Source: 54-19 sp038210655
GTDB lineage: Bacteria; Chloroflexota; Chloroflexia; Chloroheliales; Chloroheliaceae
Reading direction: 5' to 3'
Assembly: GCA_038210655.1 (NCBI GenBank)
Contig: JBBQWM010000028.1
Span: forward strand, 1-64,000
DNA: 64,000 nt
The notes beneath the pieces were generated by a model. The model was not told the origin of the DNA. It saw only the letters and a program-made list of their open reading frames with translations, and made no database searches. Of the stretch, positions 9,023 through 16,873 are shown piece after piece. The first letter of the stretch is position 1. The number at the start of each line of letters is the position of its first letter. Position numbers and translations under genes: made by a program.

Positions 9023-9718
9023 TCAGGCGACTTGCACCGATTGAGCTTGGGGGCGGGCGGGGGCCTGTTTGCGGCGGTAGCCACTAGCGGCGCGTTCGAG
9101 CAAGCGGTAAAGTTGGTCGGCAGTTAGGGCGATCAGCACCACGCAAATGATCCCGGCAGCATTCTTGCGCGGGTTGTCTTCCTGGAACAACTTGCCCAGC
9201 GTTTCGGCTCCGGCCCAGGCCCCGATAGTCGCAATGCTGATAATCGCCAGCGTCGCGATCCGCATCCCGGCGACCATTACGGGCAAGGCTAGGGGCAGTT
9301 CGACCCGCCAGAGAATTTGCCAGGGGTTCATCCCCATGCCACGGGCCGACTCGCTTATTGATGGCTCGATCCCGATAAAGCCCAATGTGATATTGCGTAC
9401 CAGCATTGTCTGGGCATAAGCGACTAGCACGACGATAGTGGTGAGGGGGCTAAGGCCGTAGAACGGGACTAAGAAGGCTAGAAATGCCAGGCTGGGGATG
9501 GTGTAAAGGACGTTTAGCACGCCAAGCACAGGGGTCGCCAGCCAGCGCACCTTGCTAACCAGCAAGCCGAGCGGGAAGGCGATCAGCAGCGCGATAGCCA
9601 GCGAAATACCGCTGATCCGCAGATGCTCAAAAAAGAAGGGCGAAACGCGCTCCCACTTATCAAACAGATAATAAAAGCCATCTGCAAAAAACTGATAAAA
9701 CTGTACGAAAGGGTTCAT
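9023..9718 (-). CDS. Osmoprotectant ABC transporter permease (ProW/OpuCB type)
   Basis: This is an inner-membrane permease of a glycine betaine/choline/proline-type importer. The 231-aa protein has about six membrane segments and the cytoplasmic coupling loop ESARGMGMNPWQILWRVELPLALPVMVAGMR, which carries the EAA motif that contacts the ATPase. The C-terminal ~20 residues are basic and Pro/Gln-rich. It is the last gene of a minus-strand operon of permease, binding protein, ATPase and permease, and pairs with the permease at 12021-12713 to form a heterodimeric channel. Confidence 0.9.
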   Translation of the reverse strand: MNPFVQFYQFFADGFYYLFDKWERVSPFFFEHLRISGISLAIALLIAFPLGLLVSKVRWLATPVLGVLNVLYTIPSLAFLAFLVPFYGLSPLTTIVVLVAYAQTMLVRNITLGFIGIEPSISESARGMGMNPWQILWRVELPLALPVMVAGMRIATLAIISIATIGAWAGAETLGKLFQEDNPRKNAAGIICVVLIALTADQLYRLLERAASGYRRKQAPARPQAQSVQVA

Positions 9719-9769
9719 AAGCTTTCCAGGTGGTCAGATAGTCCTGGCTACGTTCTATCTGACCGGTGT

Positions 9770-10753
9770 TTAACTTGTGCTGACGGTCGTAGGCTGGGTT
9801 GCCAGATTGCGAATCGCGCTCAAGGTCAGTCGCCCGACCCGGTTGCCATCCTCATCCACTACCACTAGCTCTTCCGAGCCAGTTTTTATCAAAAGCGCCA
9901 GCGCGTCGCGCAAATCGGTCGAAGGCGCAATTCGAGGCATTTGGCTTTCCGGCTTCTCGCTGCCTTCCCAGGGTAACATCACCGTTGCTGCCGCTTGCAA
10001 ACTCAGTCGGCGCAAGACATCGTCGGCCCCGGTCAGCTCGACCACAAACTCGTTAGCCGGATGCGACAGGATATTCAAGGGCGTATCGTACTGAAGCACC
10101 TGTCCATCGCGCATAACCACAATCTCGTCGGCCAACTTGAGAGCCTCTTCTACGTCGTGCGTGACAAACAGAATCGTCTTGCGGACATTTTGTTGTATCC
10201 GCAAAAGCTCGTCCTGCAAGCGGGTGCGGGTAATATTGTCAATCGCAGCAAACGGCTCGTCCATCAGCATAATCGAAGGGTCGGCAGCCAGAGCGCGGGC
10301 CAGACCGACCCGCTGTTGCTGTCCACCACTAAGCTGGCTAGGGTAGCGGTCGCGAAATTCGGTGGCAGGCAACCCCACCAGATCGAGCAATTCGGTTACG
10401 CGCCGATGAATCTTCAGTTTATCCCAACCCAGCATTTGCGGCACGACCGCAATATTCTTCTCGACCTTCATATGCGGAAAGAGACCGACCTGCTGGATCA
10501 CATAGCCGATGCGCCGCCTAAGTTCGGTTACTTTCAGGTCGTGAATTTCGACCCCATCGATCAAAATCCGCCCGCTAGTAGGTTCGTAAAGACGGTTGAC
10601 CATCTTCATGAGGGTCGTTTTACCACAGCCACTCGGCCCCAGCAAGACCACCAGATGACCTTCCATAACTTCCAGGCTCACGTCGCGCACAGCCGCCCGC
10701 CCTGTCCCGGTAAAATCTTTACTTACCCGTTCAAAAACGATTGTTTTAGACAT
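9770..10753 (-). CDS. Osmoprotectant ABC transporter ATP-binding protein (ProV/OpuCA type)
   Basis: This ATPase powers osmoprotectant uptake. It has the Walker A motif GPSGCGKTT near residue 40, the LSGGQQQRVGLARALA signature, Walker B IMLMDEPFAAID and the H-loop VTHDVEEAL. After the ATPase core the chain continues to residue 327 with a short domain (LVVVDEDGNRVGRLTLSAI) resembling a single CBS half. In OpuA/ProV proteins tandem CBS modules sense ionic strength, so only a partial sensor seems to remain here. A repeat-filled spacer of 173 bases separates it from the binding-protein gene upstream. Confidence 0.93.
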   Translation of the reverse strand: MSKTIVFERVSKDFTGTGRAAVRDVSLEVMEGHLVVLLGPSGCGKTTLMKMVNRLYEPTSGRILIDGVEIHDLKVTELRRRIGYVIQQVGLFPHMKVEKNIAVVPQMLGWDKLKIHRRVTELLDLVGLPATEFRDRYPSQLSGGQQQRVGLARALAADPSIMLMDEPFAAIDNITRTRLQDELLRIQQNVRKTILFVTHDVEEALKLADEIVVMRDGQVLQYDTPLNILSHPANEFVVELTGADDVLRRLSLQAAATVMLPWEGSEKPESQMPRIAPSTDLRDALALLIKTGSEELVVVDEDGNRVGRLTLSAIRNLATQPTTVSTS

Positions 10754-10773
10754 CTATCTTTCCCGTGAACAAT

Positions 10774-10926
10774 GCAAAATTCAGAATGCAGAATATAGAA
10801 TATGGAATTAAGCTTTGTGGTTGCTCTTGGAAACCCGGCAGGGTCTTCGAGGGCGACTACCCAGGGTCGCCCCTACCTGTTCTTATTTCCCCCTATTCAG
10901 CATTCTGCATTCTGAATTCTGCATTC
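10774..10926. repeat. Heptad tract enclosing a GTAGGGGC-type palindrome
   Basis: The left arm has 7-base units AATTCAG, AATGCAG, AATATAG, AATATGG. The right arm (about 10893-10926) has the reverse-complement units ATTCAGC, ATTCTGC, ATTCTGA, ATTCTGC. In the middle, 10851-10857 pairs with 10866-10872 (GGGCGAC/GTCGCCC); read on the minus strand this core closely matches half of the palindrome at 59147-59222. The tract fills the spacer between the ATPase and binding-protein genes. Confidence 0.75.
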
Positions 10927-11964
10927 CTACTTCAACAGCCCTTCCGACTTGAGAAATTCTTTGGCGACATCGACCGCCTCTTTCTTCTCCGGCCCGACGA
11001 CCTTCCAGTTTAAGGCCGAAATCTTCTCGCCAGTGATCTTGGCCGAGACCTTGTTCAAGAGGTCTTTCATGTTCGGGTAGGCGGCTAGAATATCCTCGCG
11101 CACGACCGGGGCAGACTGGTAGGGCAGGAAGTTGTTTTTGTCATCGTCCAGCGCAACCAGACCGTATCCGGCAATTTCGCCGTCGGTGGTGAAGGCCACA
11201 CAAGCATCAGCCTTGCCATCTACAATAGATTTGTAGCGTAGCTTGATGTCAACCTGAACGACCTCTTTGAACTGGAAGCCGCCATAAGTCTTTTGCAGAC
11301 TGCCCAGACCGTCAAGTGCGCTGCGGTCGCCCACAAATTCCGGGTTGGTCGCAAAGCGCAAATCTTTAGCGACTGCCGAAAGGTCGCTCAAGGTTTTGAG
11401 CTTGTATTTATCGGCGACAGTCTTGCTGATAGCGATGCCATTGGTATCGTTGAAGGGCGCGGGGTCGAGCCAGGTCAGCTTAAACTGTTTGGTATACTCG
11501 CTGGCAACCTGATCGTAGAGCGCTTTGGGGTTGTTGCTAGGGCTAGTCAGCTTCAAGACTACGCCCGCGCCCGTCCCGGTATACTCAGGATACAAACTTA
11601 GATCGCCCTTGACCAGAGCGGCTTGTACAATCGGGGTTGCACCCAGGTTCATCTTGCGCTCGACCGGAATACCGGCAGCTTCCAACACCGCCGCATACAT
11701 CTCACCAATAATAATCGACTCGGCAAAGTCCTTAGAGCCGACTACAACCTTGCCCTTAGCACCCGCCGCCGCCGTGGTGGCTCCGGCAGGAGCGGCAGTC
11801 GTAGCGGCAGGGGCCGCAGTGGTCGCCGCCGCAGCAGTGGTCGCGGCAGCCGCCGTAGTCGCGGCGGGGGCGGTGGTGGCGGTTGGGTCGCCACAAGCGA
11901 CCAACGCCATTGTGAGTACCAGCAGGGCAGTCAAAACTAACCCGGCAAGTGACTTGCTTTTCAT
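10927..11964 (-). CDS. Osmoprotectant ABC transporter substrate-binding lipoprotein
   Basis: This is a secreted, lipid-anchored binding protein of the OpuAC/ProX class that captures betaine-like compounds. The signal peptide ends in the lipobox LVAC with the lipidated cysteine at residue 24. A ~45-residue Ala/Thr-rich linker follows (TTAAAATTAAAATTAAPA type), then the binding domain beginning KVVVGSKDFAESIIIGEMYA, with LYPEYTGTG near residue 120. The 345-aa length is normal once the linker is discounted. It is the second gene of the importer operon. The linker DNA is a GC-rich near-repeat, which creates long meaningless open frames on the other strand. Confidence 0.93.
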   Translation of the reverse strand: MKSKSLAGLVLTALLVLTMALVACGDPTATTAPAATTAAAATTAAAATTAAPAATTAAPAGATTAAAGAKGKVVVGSKDFAESIIIGEMYAAVLEAAGIPVERKMNLGATPIVQAALVKGDLSLYPEYTGTGAGVVLKLTSPSNNPKALYDQVASEYTKQFKLTWLDPAPFNDTNGIAISKTVADKYKLKTLSDLSAVAKDLRFATNPEFVGDRSALDGLGSLQKTYGGFQFKEVVQVDIKLRYKSIVDGKADACVAFTTDGEIAGYGLVALDDDKNNFLPYQSAPVVREDILAAYPNMKDLLNKVSAKITGEKISALNWKVVGPEKKEAVDVAKEFLKSEGLLK

Positions 11965-12020
11965 AAAGTAATCTCTCCTTTTTGTTGGTCTAGTTCATTA
12001 TAAAGGCAAAAGGTTAGCTG

Positions 12021-12713
12021 CTAAGCCCGCCGAACCAGGTTATTGCGTCCAAATGGAAGCAACCTGGCAATACCCGACGTTCCGGGGCTAACAAGACGTT
12101 GTAAGGTTCCCAGTAACACCTCTGCCAAAAATGCCAGCGCTGCGACCGGTATTGCGCCGACCAATAAAACTTTGTTGCTGTTTCCGGCTAAACCCTGGAG
12201 AATAAAATCGCCATAGCCGCCCCCGCCAATAAAGGTAGCAAGGGTCGCGCTGGCGATTACTTCTACAGAGGCGGTACGTATCCCTCCGATGATTATCGGG
12301 AGGGCCAACGGAAATTCGATCTGCCAAAGCCGACCAAACCAGGTCAAGCCCATTCCTTGCGCGGCCTCCCGAATAGCCGGGTCAACCCCGCGCAAGCCCG
12401 CATCGGTATTGATAAGGACGGGTGGGAGGGCCAATAGCGTGAGGGCTATCAGTGCTGGTGTAAAACCCAGCCCAAGCACCGGGTACAACGCCAGCAAAAC
12501 CGCCACACTTGGTATGACCCGCCCGATCCCGACCGCGTTTATAATGACCCGCGCCCCCCTACCAAACCGACTGGTAAGTATCCCCAGTGGTATGCAGGTG
12601 ACGATAGCAATAGCCAGTGCAAAGAAACTAAGCCCCAGATGTTCGCCGGTGGCTTTCCAGAATTGCTCTGAATGTTCCTGTGCGTAAGTTAAGGCTTGTT
12701 GAAAAATGTCCAT
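12021..12713 (-). CDS. Osmoprotectant ABC transporter permease (ProW type)
   Basis: This is a second inner-membrane permease and the first gene of the importer operon. The 230-aa protein has about six membrane helices and the coupling loop EAAQGMGLTWFGRLWQIEFPLALPIIIGGIRTA, followed by SATLATFIGGGGYGDFI, typical of OpuC/YehW-type permeases. It differs clearly in sequence from the permease at 9023-9718, so the channel is probably a heterodimer. The ATG at 12713 is followed upstream by 644 bases without genes, which must contain the operon promoter. Confidence 0.9.
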   Translation of the reverse strand: MDIFQQALTYAQEHSEQFWKATGEHLGLSFFALAIAIVTCIPLGILTSRFGRGARVIINAVGIGRVIPSVAVLLALYPVLGLGFTPALIALTLLALPPVLINTDAGLRGVDPAIREAAQGMGLTWFGRLWQIEFPLALPIIIGGIRTASVEVIASATLATFIGGGGYGDFILQGLAGNSNKVLLVGAIPVAALAFLAEVLLGTLQRLVSPGTSGIARLLPFGRNNLVRRA

Positions 12714-13251
12714 TAAATTAATTAGTCTGGATAGTCCCGGCCGGTTAATAATCGCCGAGAATTATTCTGGATTAGCTCGAATTTCTCTAATCCACAAACA
12801 CTAAAATATAAGGAAGTAGTGAAGGTTATACAAAGACGTAAAGTAAAAATAAAGAGCAGGGCTATTATGACAAATGTTCTACTCCGATGCAAATTTACAA
12901 CGCTAAAGCACGCTTTGAACCGGTCCTTATACCTTTTTTGGGTTACGGCTGCTGTTTTGGCTGCCCAACCCGTCTATTTTTAAGGTAATAACGAAGTTTA
13001 GCATAGTATTTCACAATTGCAACGGTTTGCAAGCAACTTGTAAGAAAGTTTTAATAAATACCCCCTCTCCTTCACACTCTCTCTATTCTAACACCTATTC
13101 TAACACCCATTTCTCCCCCAAATCTCCCCTGTTTCTCCCATAAGACTGGGAAGCAGCAAAGTGTGAGCGTCAATATTACAAGAGGCATTTCGCTGTTTTT
13201 GGGCCGATCAGAACTAGGCTAAAATAGGTCGAAGGTCTAGCTTAGCACCCA

Positions 13252-13280
13252 TTGACCGATAGAGGAAGACAGTTTATTAT
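13252..13280 (+). promoter_or_regulatory. Sigma-70-type promoter for the GNAT gene
   Basis: TTGACC at 13252-13257 and TATTAT at 13275-13280 are separated by exactly 17 bases, each one base off consensus. Transcription would start near 13287, inside the adjoining palindromic operator. Confidence 0.65.
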
Positions 13281-13285
13281 GAACT

Positions 13286-13306
13286 ATATACCCATAGGGG
13301 GTATAT
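13286..13306 (+). promoter_or_regulatory. CsoR/RcnR-type operator
   Basis: A perfect palindrome ATATACCC-N5-GGGTATAT (arms 13286-13293 and 13299-13306, centre ATAGG) matches the TACCC/GGGTA operator class of the CsoR family of copper- or other metal/sulfur-sensing repressors. It begins 6 bases after the -10 element, so a bound repressor would block transcription start. No csoR gene is in the window. Confidence 0.65.
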
Positions 13307-13357
13307 GTGGGATTTAAGCTATTATCTAACTTTATTGGGAATAAAAGGTGAACTAAC

Positions 13358-14005
13358 ATGGCATTAGCAACCTGGTGGGTAGGCGATCATTTGGCAGCTT
13401 TAACACCTTTATCGGACTTTCAAGTGCGGGTGGCTGATAATGATATAAGTCTCGCGCGGCTCAATCGGATTACTTTGGACGAAGTACAAGCCCGGAGGCA
13501 GGCTGGACACCGCCCTTATATCGGCTATCTCGGTCAAACAGCCGTGACCTATGGTTGGGTAGCTACCCGCGAAGCCTCTATCGGAGAGCTTAATCTCTTT
13601 TTCCGTATACCGCTAGATCAGCGCTATTTGTGGGATTTTGCTACCTTACCTCAGTGGCAAGGAAAAGGCTTGTATCCCCGCCTCTTGCAAGCAATTGTAC
13701 AGCTGGAACCCGCCGAACGTTTTTGGATTATTCACGCTCCAGAGAATTTGCCGTCTGGGGCAGGGATGCACAAGGCCGGTTTTCAAGTGGTAGGCCAACT
13801 TTCGTTCCGTTCGGATGGCAACGTAGGGTTGATTGCGGCTGGACAGCGTGAAAGCGAACGGGCCAGGAGCGGTAGCACCCTACTAGGTGTGCCACTACTC
13901 GAAGAGGGTCTTAATCCGTGCTGGCGTTGCATGGATAAACTGGTCTGCATGTGTAAGCTAGACCCTCAGCAATGCAATTGTGCGCTAGAAGTACGGAGCC
14001 ACTGA
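13358..14005 (+). CDS. GNAT-like acetyltransferase with six-cysteine C-terminal tail
   Basis: The body resembles a GNAT N-acetyltransferase. The acetyl-CoA loop is LPQWQGKGLYPRLLQAIV (residues 98-114), with a characteristic beta-strand FWIIHAPENLPSG after it. The last ~30 residues carry six cysteines (188, 191, 197, 199, 206, 208) as CWRC, CMC and CNC pairs, unlike ordinary GNATs and suited to binding a soft metal or an Fe-S or zinc site. The ATG at 13358 has an AAGGTGA ribosome binding site. A strong promoter overlapped by a CsoR-type operator lies 50-105 bases upstream, suggesting metal-responsive expression. The acetylation target is unknown. Confidence 0.72.
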   Translation: MALATWWVGDHLAALTPLSDFQVRVADNDISLARLNRITLDEVQARRQAGHRPYIGYLGQTAVTYGWVATREASIGELNLFFRIPLDQRYLWDFATLPQWQGKGLYPRLLQAIVQLEPAERFWIIHAPENLPSGAGMHKAGFQVVGQLSFRSDGNVGLIAAGQRESERARSGSTLLGVPLLEEGLNPCWRCMDKLVCMCKLDPQQCNCALEVRSH

Positions 14006-14031
14006 TAGGCCAGTTTTAGGCGCAAAAGCTC

Positions 14032-14631
14032 CTAAGAGTTGGCCTGAAGGCGATTGGTAGCAGGCGGCGGTTTGATAGCCCGAATATAAGCCACAACTTT
14101 GTTAAGTTGCTCATCGGTCAGGAGGCTATTCGATGGCATGGCCCCTTTGCCGCGCCGGATGGTATTGCGGATAGTATCATCGCTCACGCCGGTCGTACTG
14201 AGGCGAGGGCCAGTTCCACCGGCGCGACCCTCTTTAGGATGGCAATTGTTACAGTCGTTGTTCAAAAAGAGGGTTTTACCTTCGGTAGCAATCTGGCTCA
14301 GACTGGCAGGGGCGGGCGTTTCGGATACATCGCCCGCCGTAATGACCAGCATTGCCACTATCGCTAGTAGCAAAAATGCGACGGCTCCAAAGCCGAATAA
14401 GGTGTAATTCGGGCCGGTGCGCGGGGCTGGTTCTTCGGTTGAGAGTGGGCTATCGGCGAGGGTGGCTTCCTCCGGCAGCGTGTGGATTGGCTCGGCGGCG
14501 GCTAGTGCGTCGGTTTCTAGCTCGACCTGCTTGCTCGAAAGCTTCTCAGTATGGGTTGAGTCAAGTTCTGGGTTGCTACTATCTTCTTTACGATCCACTT
14601 CCGGCTTTTTGTTCAGAAATTCCTCTGACAT
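14032..14631 (-). CDS. Membrane-anchored monohaem cytochrome c
   Basis: This is an electron carrier tethered to the membrane. Residues 1-75 are an acidic, disordered cytoplasmic segment. One membrane helix spans about 77-99, and a class I cytochrome c domain follows outside with CNNCH at 127-131 binding haem and a likely axial Met165 in the KGAMPS loop. The end, LNKVVAYIRAI, is the usual C-terminal helix. The long N-terminal cytoplasmic part is unusual for a small tethered cytochrome. It resembles the lipoprotein cytochrome at 49911-50531 through the haem domain (shared GPxL, IRNxIRxGKGxMP). It is convergent with the GNAT gene (27 bases apart). Confidence 0.9.
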   Translation of the reverse strand: MSEEFLNKKPEVDRKEDSSNPELDSTHTEKLSSKQVELETDALAAAEPIHTLPEEATLADSPLSTEEPAPRTGPNYTLFGFGAVAFLLLAIVAMLVITAGDVSETPAPASLSQIATEGKTLFLNNDCNNCHPKEGRAGGTGPRLSTTGVSDDTIRNTIRRGKGAMPSNSLLTDEQLNKVVAYIRAIKPPPATNRLQANS

Positions 14632-14676
14632 CAGATTTCCAGCTTTCTAGGTATCAGCTTTCAGAATTATTTATGA

Positions 14677-16350
14677 CTAATAAATCGTTACGGGTGTACC
14701 CTCAGTGGCCCAAACGTAGAACCAGGCCGCATCAGCCGCCGAAAGCGCCAAACAACCGTGACTTGGCCCGGCTTGCATCTGCCCTGCATCAGGCCCGCCG
14801 GTTGGAATACGCATCTGGTGAAAAGCCCAGTCATCGCTATAATTAAGAGACGGCCCGGTAAAAGAGGTATAATTTTTCAAAATAAACTCGGTTCCGTCAT
14901 TTTCGTACCAGCGATTAGTTTGCAAGCTGGGGTTTTTGTAGCGGATTTTGAATTCGCCGCGCGGCGTTTCGTAGCCTTGCTTGCCACTAAACGACCCCAT
15001 TGTCCGTACTACACGACCCTTTTCGTAGGCAAAGACGGTCGCAATCGAGTTCGGCCCTAGCACTACCTTAACCGCTTTTGGGACATCGGCGGAAGGTGGT
15101 TGGATGTCATCGGCGGAGACGGTAGTCGGTTTTGCGGCGACCGGCGCGACTGGTTGGCCTATTTTGGTGCTGATTCCAATCAGTTGCTTTTGCAAATCGC
15201 TGGCCTGTTGCTGAAGCTTGTTGACCTGATCGCGCAAACCGGCGCTCTTTTTATCAACGGCGCTAACGCTGTTACCGCTTGGCCCTGAAATCGAGGCGAT
15301 TGGGATCGGGGGTGCGGCTTGGGCGATAGCAGCAGCATCGGGGGCGGGAGCGCGTGCGCCTTGTAGCCAACCGACCATCCCACTGTTCGGGTCGAGTGTG
15401 AGCGTGCCGTTCTCGAATTGCTGCCAGACCAACCCACCTACCACTTGCTGATCGCTGGTTGGGTTGCCCATTACTTTCACGCCGCCGTTGCTATTCCAGT
15501 AGGCCAACAGCCGCCCGCTAAGACTTTTGCCTGTTTCGGGGATAGAGCGGGTGCTAAAGAAGCTGATAGCCGAGGAAAAGCCACGCAGGTTTTGGGTCCA
15601 GTCGGTATCGGTATAGCTGGTCAATTCTAGCGTAAGCGAATAAATCCCTTTAGAATTGAGGTAATCGCTGGCATCCCCACTAATGTCGTAAAAATGAAAG
15701 ACATCCAAATAGGTATAACCAGTCGTAGCCGCTAACAGGCGGGCCAGTTGGGTTGCCAATCTACGCCCGTTAGCAGTTGGCATACTGTCGATGACCTGCC
15801 CACCCCGCGCGTGATACCAGATGACACTGATGAAATTGTTGTTCTTGATATAGTTCCACAGAGCGGTAGTTTCTGGTTCGCTCAGAGGCGCTTTACCACC
15901 ACCGGCCCGGATCAGCCCTTCGGCGGCAAATGTATCCGGCTTCCAATCATCGGTAGGCCAATTGCGGTTGAGGTCTACCCCCCGCGAGTTAAAGCGGGTT
16001 TTAAGGACATAGCCGTCCGGGTTGGCGCTGGGAATAAATACCACCGTCAGGTCGCGGGGAAGCGCATTGATGTGCTGGCTATAATATTCGATGGCCTTGT
16101 TAATCAGGTCGGTCGAAATGCTTTCGTCGCCCTGATGAATGCCACCAATAAAGGCGATACGGTTGGGGCCGTTGCCAAAACGATAGGCCGTAATAGGTCG
16201 CCCTTGCACGCTGCTGCCGACCAATTCGGTAGTGTAGGAAGCGGTCTGGGCCTGACTGAAAGTTCCCCAGGCGAACAAACCAAAAAGAAGGGCCAGCCCT
16301 GTCGCCAGGTAACGCCGGTACAATCTGGGTCGCAAGCTTTTAATTTTCAA
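14677..16350 (-). CDS. Secreted M14-type carboxypeptidase fused to an L,D-transpeptidase (YkuD) domain
   Basis: This is a two-domain cell-wall enzyme. After a signal sequence ending near SQAQT (residue ~36) comes an M14 zinc peptidase: zinc ligands in GGIHQGDES, substrate-binding DLNRNWP, a second zinc histidine in VIWYHARGG, and catalytic Glu in SLTLELTSY. The middle contains a Pro/Ala-rich linker and a predicted coiled coil (LRDQVNKLQQQASDLQKQL). The last ~125 residues are a YkuD L,D-transpeptidase with the nucleophile in PSHGCLALS, where the usual arginine after HGC-x is alanine. The fusion suggests one protein that trims and cross-links or ligates wall peptides. It is separate from its neighbours apart from a 45-base gap to the cytochrome gene downstream. 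Confidence 0.85.
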   Translation of the reverse strand: MKIKSLRPRLYRRYLATGLALLFGLFAWGTFSQAQTASYTTELVGSSVQGRPITAYRFGNGPNRIAFIGGIHQGDESISTDLINKAIEYYSQHINALPRDLTVVFIPSANPDGYVLKTRFNSRGVDLNRNWPTDDWKPDTFAAEGLIRAGGGKAPLSEPETTALWNYIKNNNFISVIWYHARGGQVIDSMPTANGRRLATQLARLLAATTGYTYLDVFHFYDISGDASDYLNSKGIYSLTLELTSYTDTDWTQNLRGFSSAISFFSTRSIPETGKSLSGRLLAYWNSNGGVKVMGNPTSDQQVVGGLVWQQFENGTLTLDPNSGMVGWLQGARAPAPDAAAIAQAAPPIPIASISGPSGNSVSAVDKKSAGLRDQVNKLQQQASDLQKQLIGISTKIGQPVAPVAAKPTTVSADDIQPPSADVPKAVKVVLGPNSIATVFAYEKGRVVRTMGSFSGKQGYETPRGEFKIRYKNPSLQTNRWYENDGTEFILKNYTSFTGPSLNYSDDWAFHQMRIPTGGPDAGQMQAGPSHGCLALSAADAAWFYVWATEGTPVTIY

Positions 16351-16451
16351 CTTTGCTAGTTCCTCGACGAGTCAAATCTGTTTACCTGCGCGTATTATGT
16401 CTAGTTCGTCAGAGTTAGTATAGCATAACAGATCAATTTTTGCAGTAGCTT

Positions 16452-16482
16452 TTGCACGTCCTGAACCGAATTGTGCTATAAT
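16452..16482 (+). promoter_or_regulatory. Promoter of the glycosyltransferase cluster
   Basis: TTGCAC at 16452-16457 and a perfect TATAAT at 16477-16482 are separated by 19 bases, with a TGC extended -10 directly before TATAAT. It faces the GTG-started gene at 16565. Confidence 0.55.
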
Positions 16483-16564
16483 TACGTTGTTCACAAATTG
16501 CTTTCACAGTATAGGAATTACCACTCAAAACACGGCTCTATAACAGAAGAGAGGAGCAAGTAGC

Positions 16565-16873
16565 GTGTCGAAAACATTTGGCATTGTGTTGCTAGGTGGG
16601 TTAGCATTTGTTATAGTATTGAGTCTGGCCCTGTTGACCTGGGTCTGGATCAGATCGGCTAACGAACCAAAAGATAATAAGGTTACTCCGACCAAGACCG
16701 GGCAGGTAATTTGGGCCGAACAGTCGGATTTGCAACTGGTTGATGCACGTCTGGCGGGACAGCCGACGGTTGGTGTCGGTCAGCGCTTTTTTGTGACCTA
16801 TTCGACTCAGGGCCTGATTACGGTTGCCTCTGCCCAGGATTTTGGTTCTAGCCTGGAAATAGCGTGCGGGTAG
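16565..16873 (+). CDS. Small single-pass membrane protein, 102 aa
   Basis: This short protein has one N-terminal membrane helix (about residues 7-30) and a ~70-residue soluble domain likely outside the membrane. I do not recognise a family. The GTG start at 16565 is supported by a strong GAGAGGAG ribosome binding site and by a good promoter about 80 bases upstream. Its stop overlaps the start of the following glycosyltransferase gene by 10 bases, so the two are translationally coupled. This favours a role in surface polysaccharide work, but nothing in the chain itself shows it. Confidence 0.65.
   Translation: MSKTFGIVLLGGLAFVIVLSLALLTWVWIRSANEPKDNKVTPTKTGQVIWAEQSDLQLVDARLAGQPTVGVGQRFFVTYSTQGLITVASAQDFGSSLEIACG

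Larger units (their letters stand above)
12714..13357. other. Intergenic region between importer and GNAT gene, 644 bases
   Basis: This is the divergent promoter region for the importer (minus) and the GNAT gene (plus). It has a pyrimidine-rich stretch near 13065-13140 with a direct repeat of about 14 bases (CTATTCTAACACC) at roughly 13081-13109. The plus-strand promoter and operator at 13252-13306 are listed separately. I see no open frame with coding character in the rest. Confidence 0.6.

Noticed and set aside
11525..11971. Long Ala/Val- or Gly/Arg-rich frames opposite the osmoprotectant-binding protein
   Set aside because: They come from the GC-rich linker of that lipoprotein read on the other strand.
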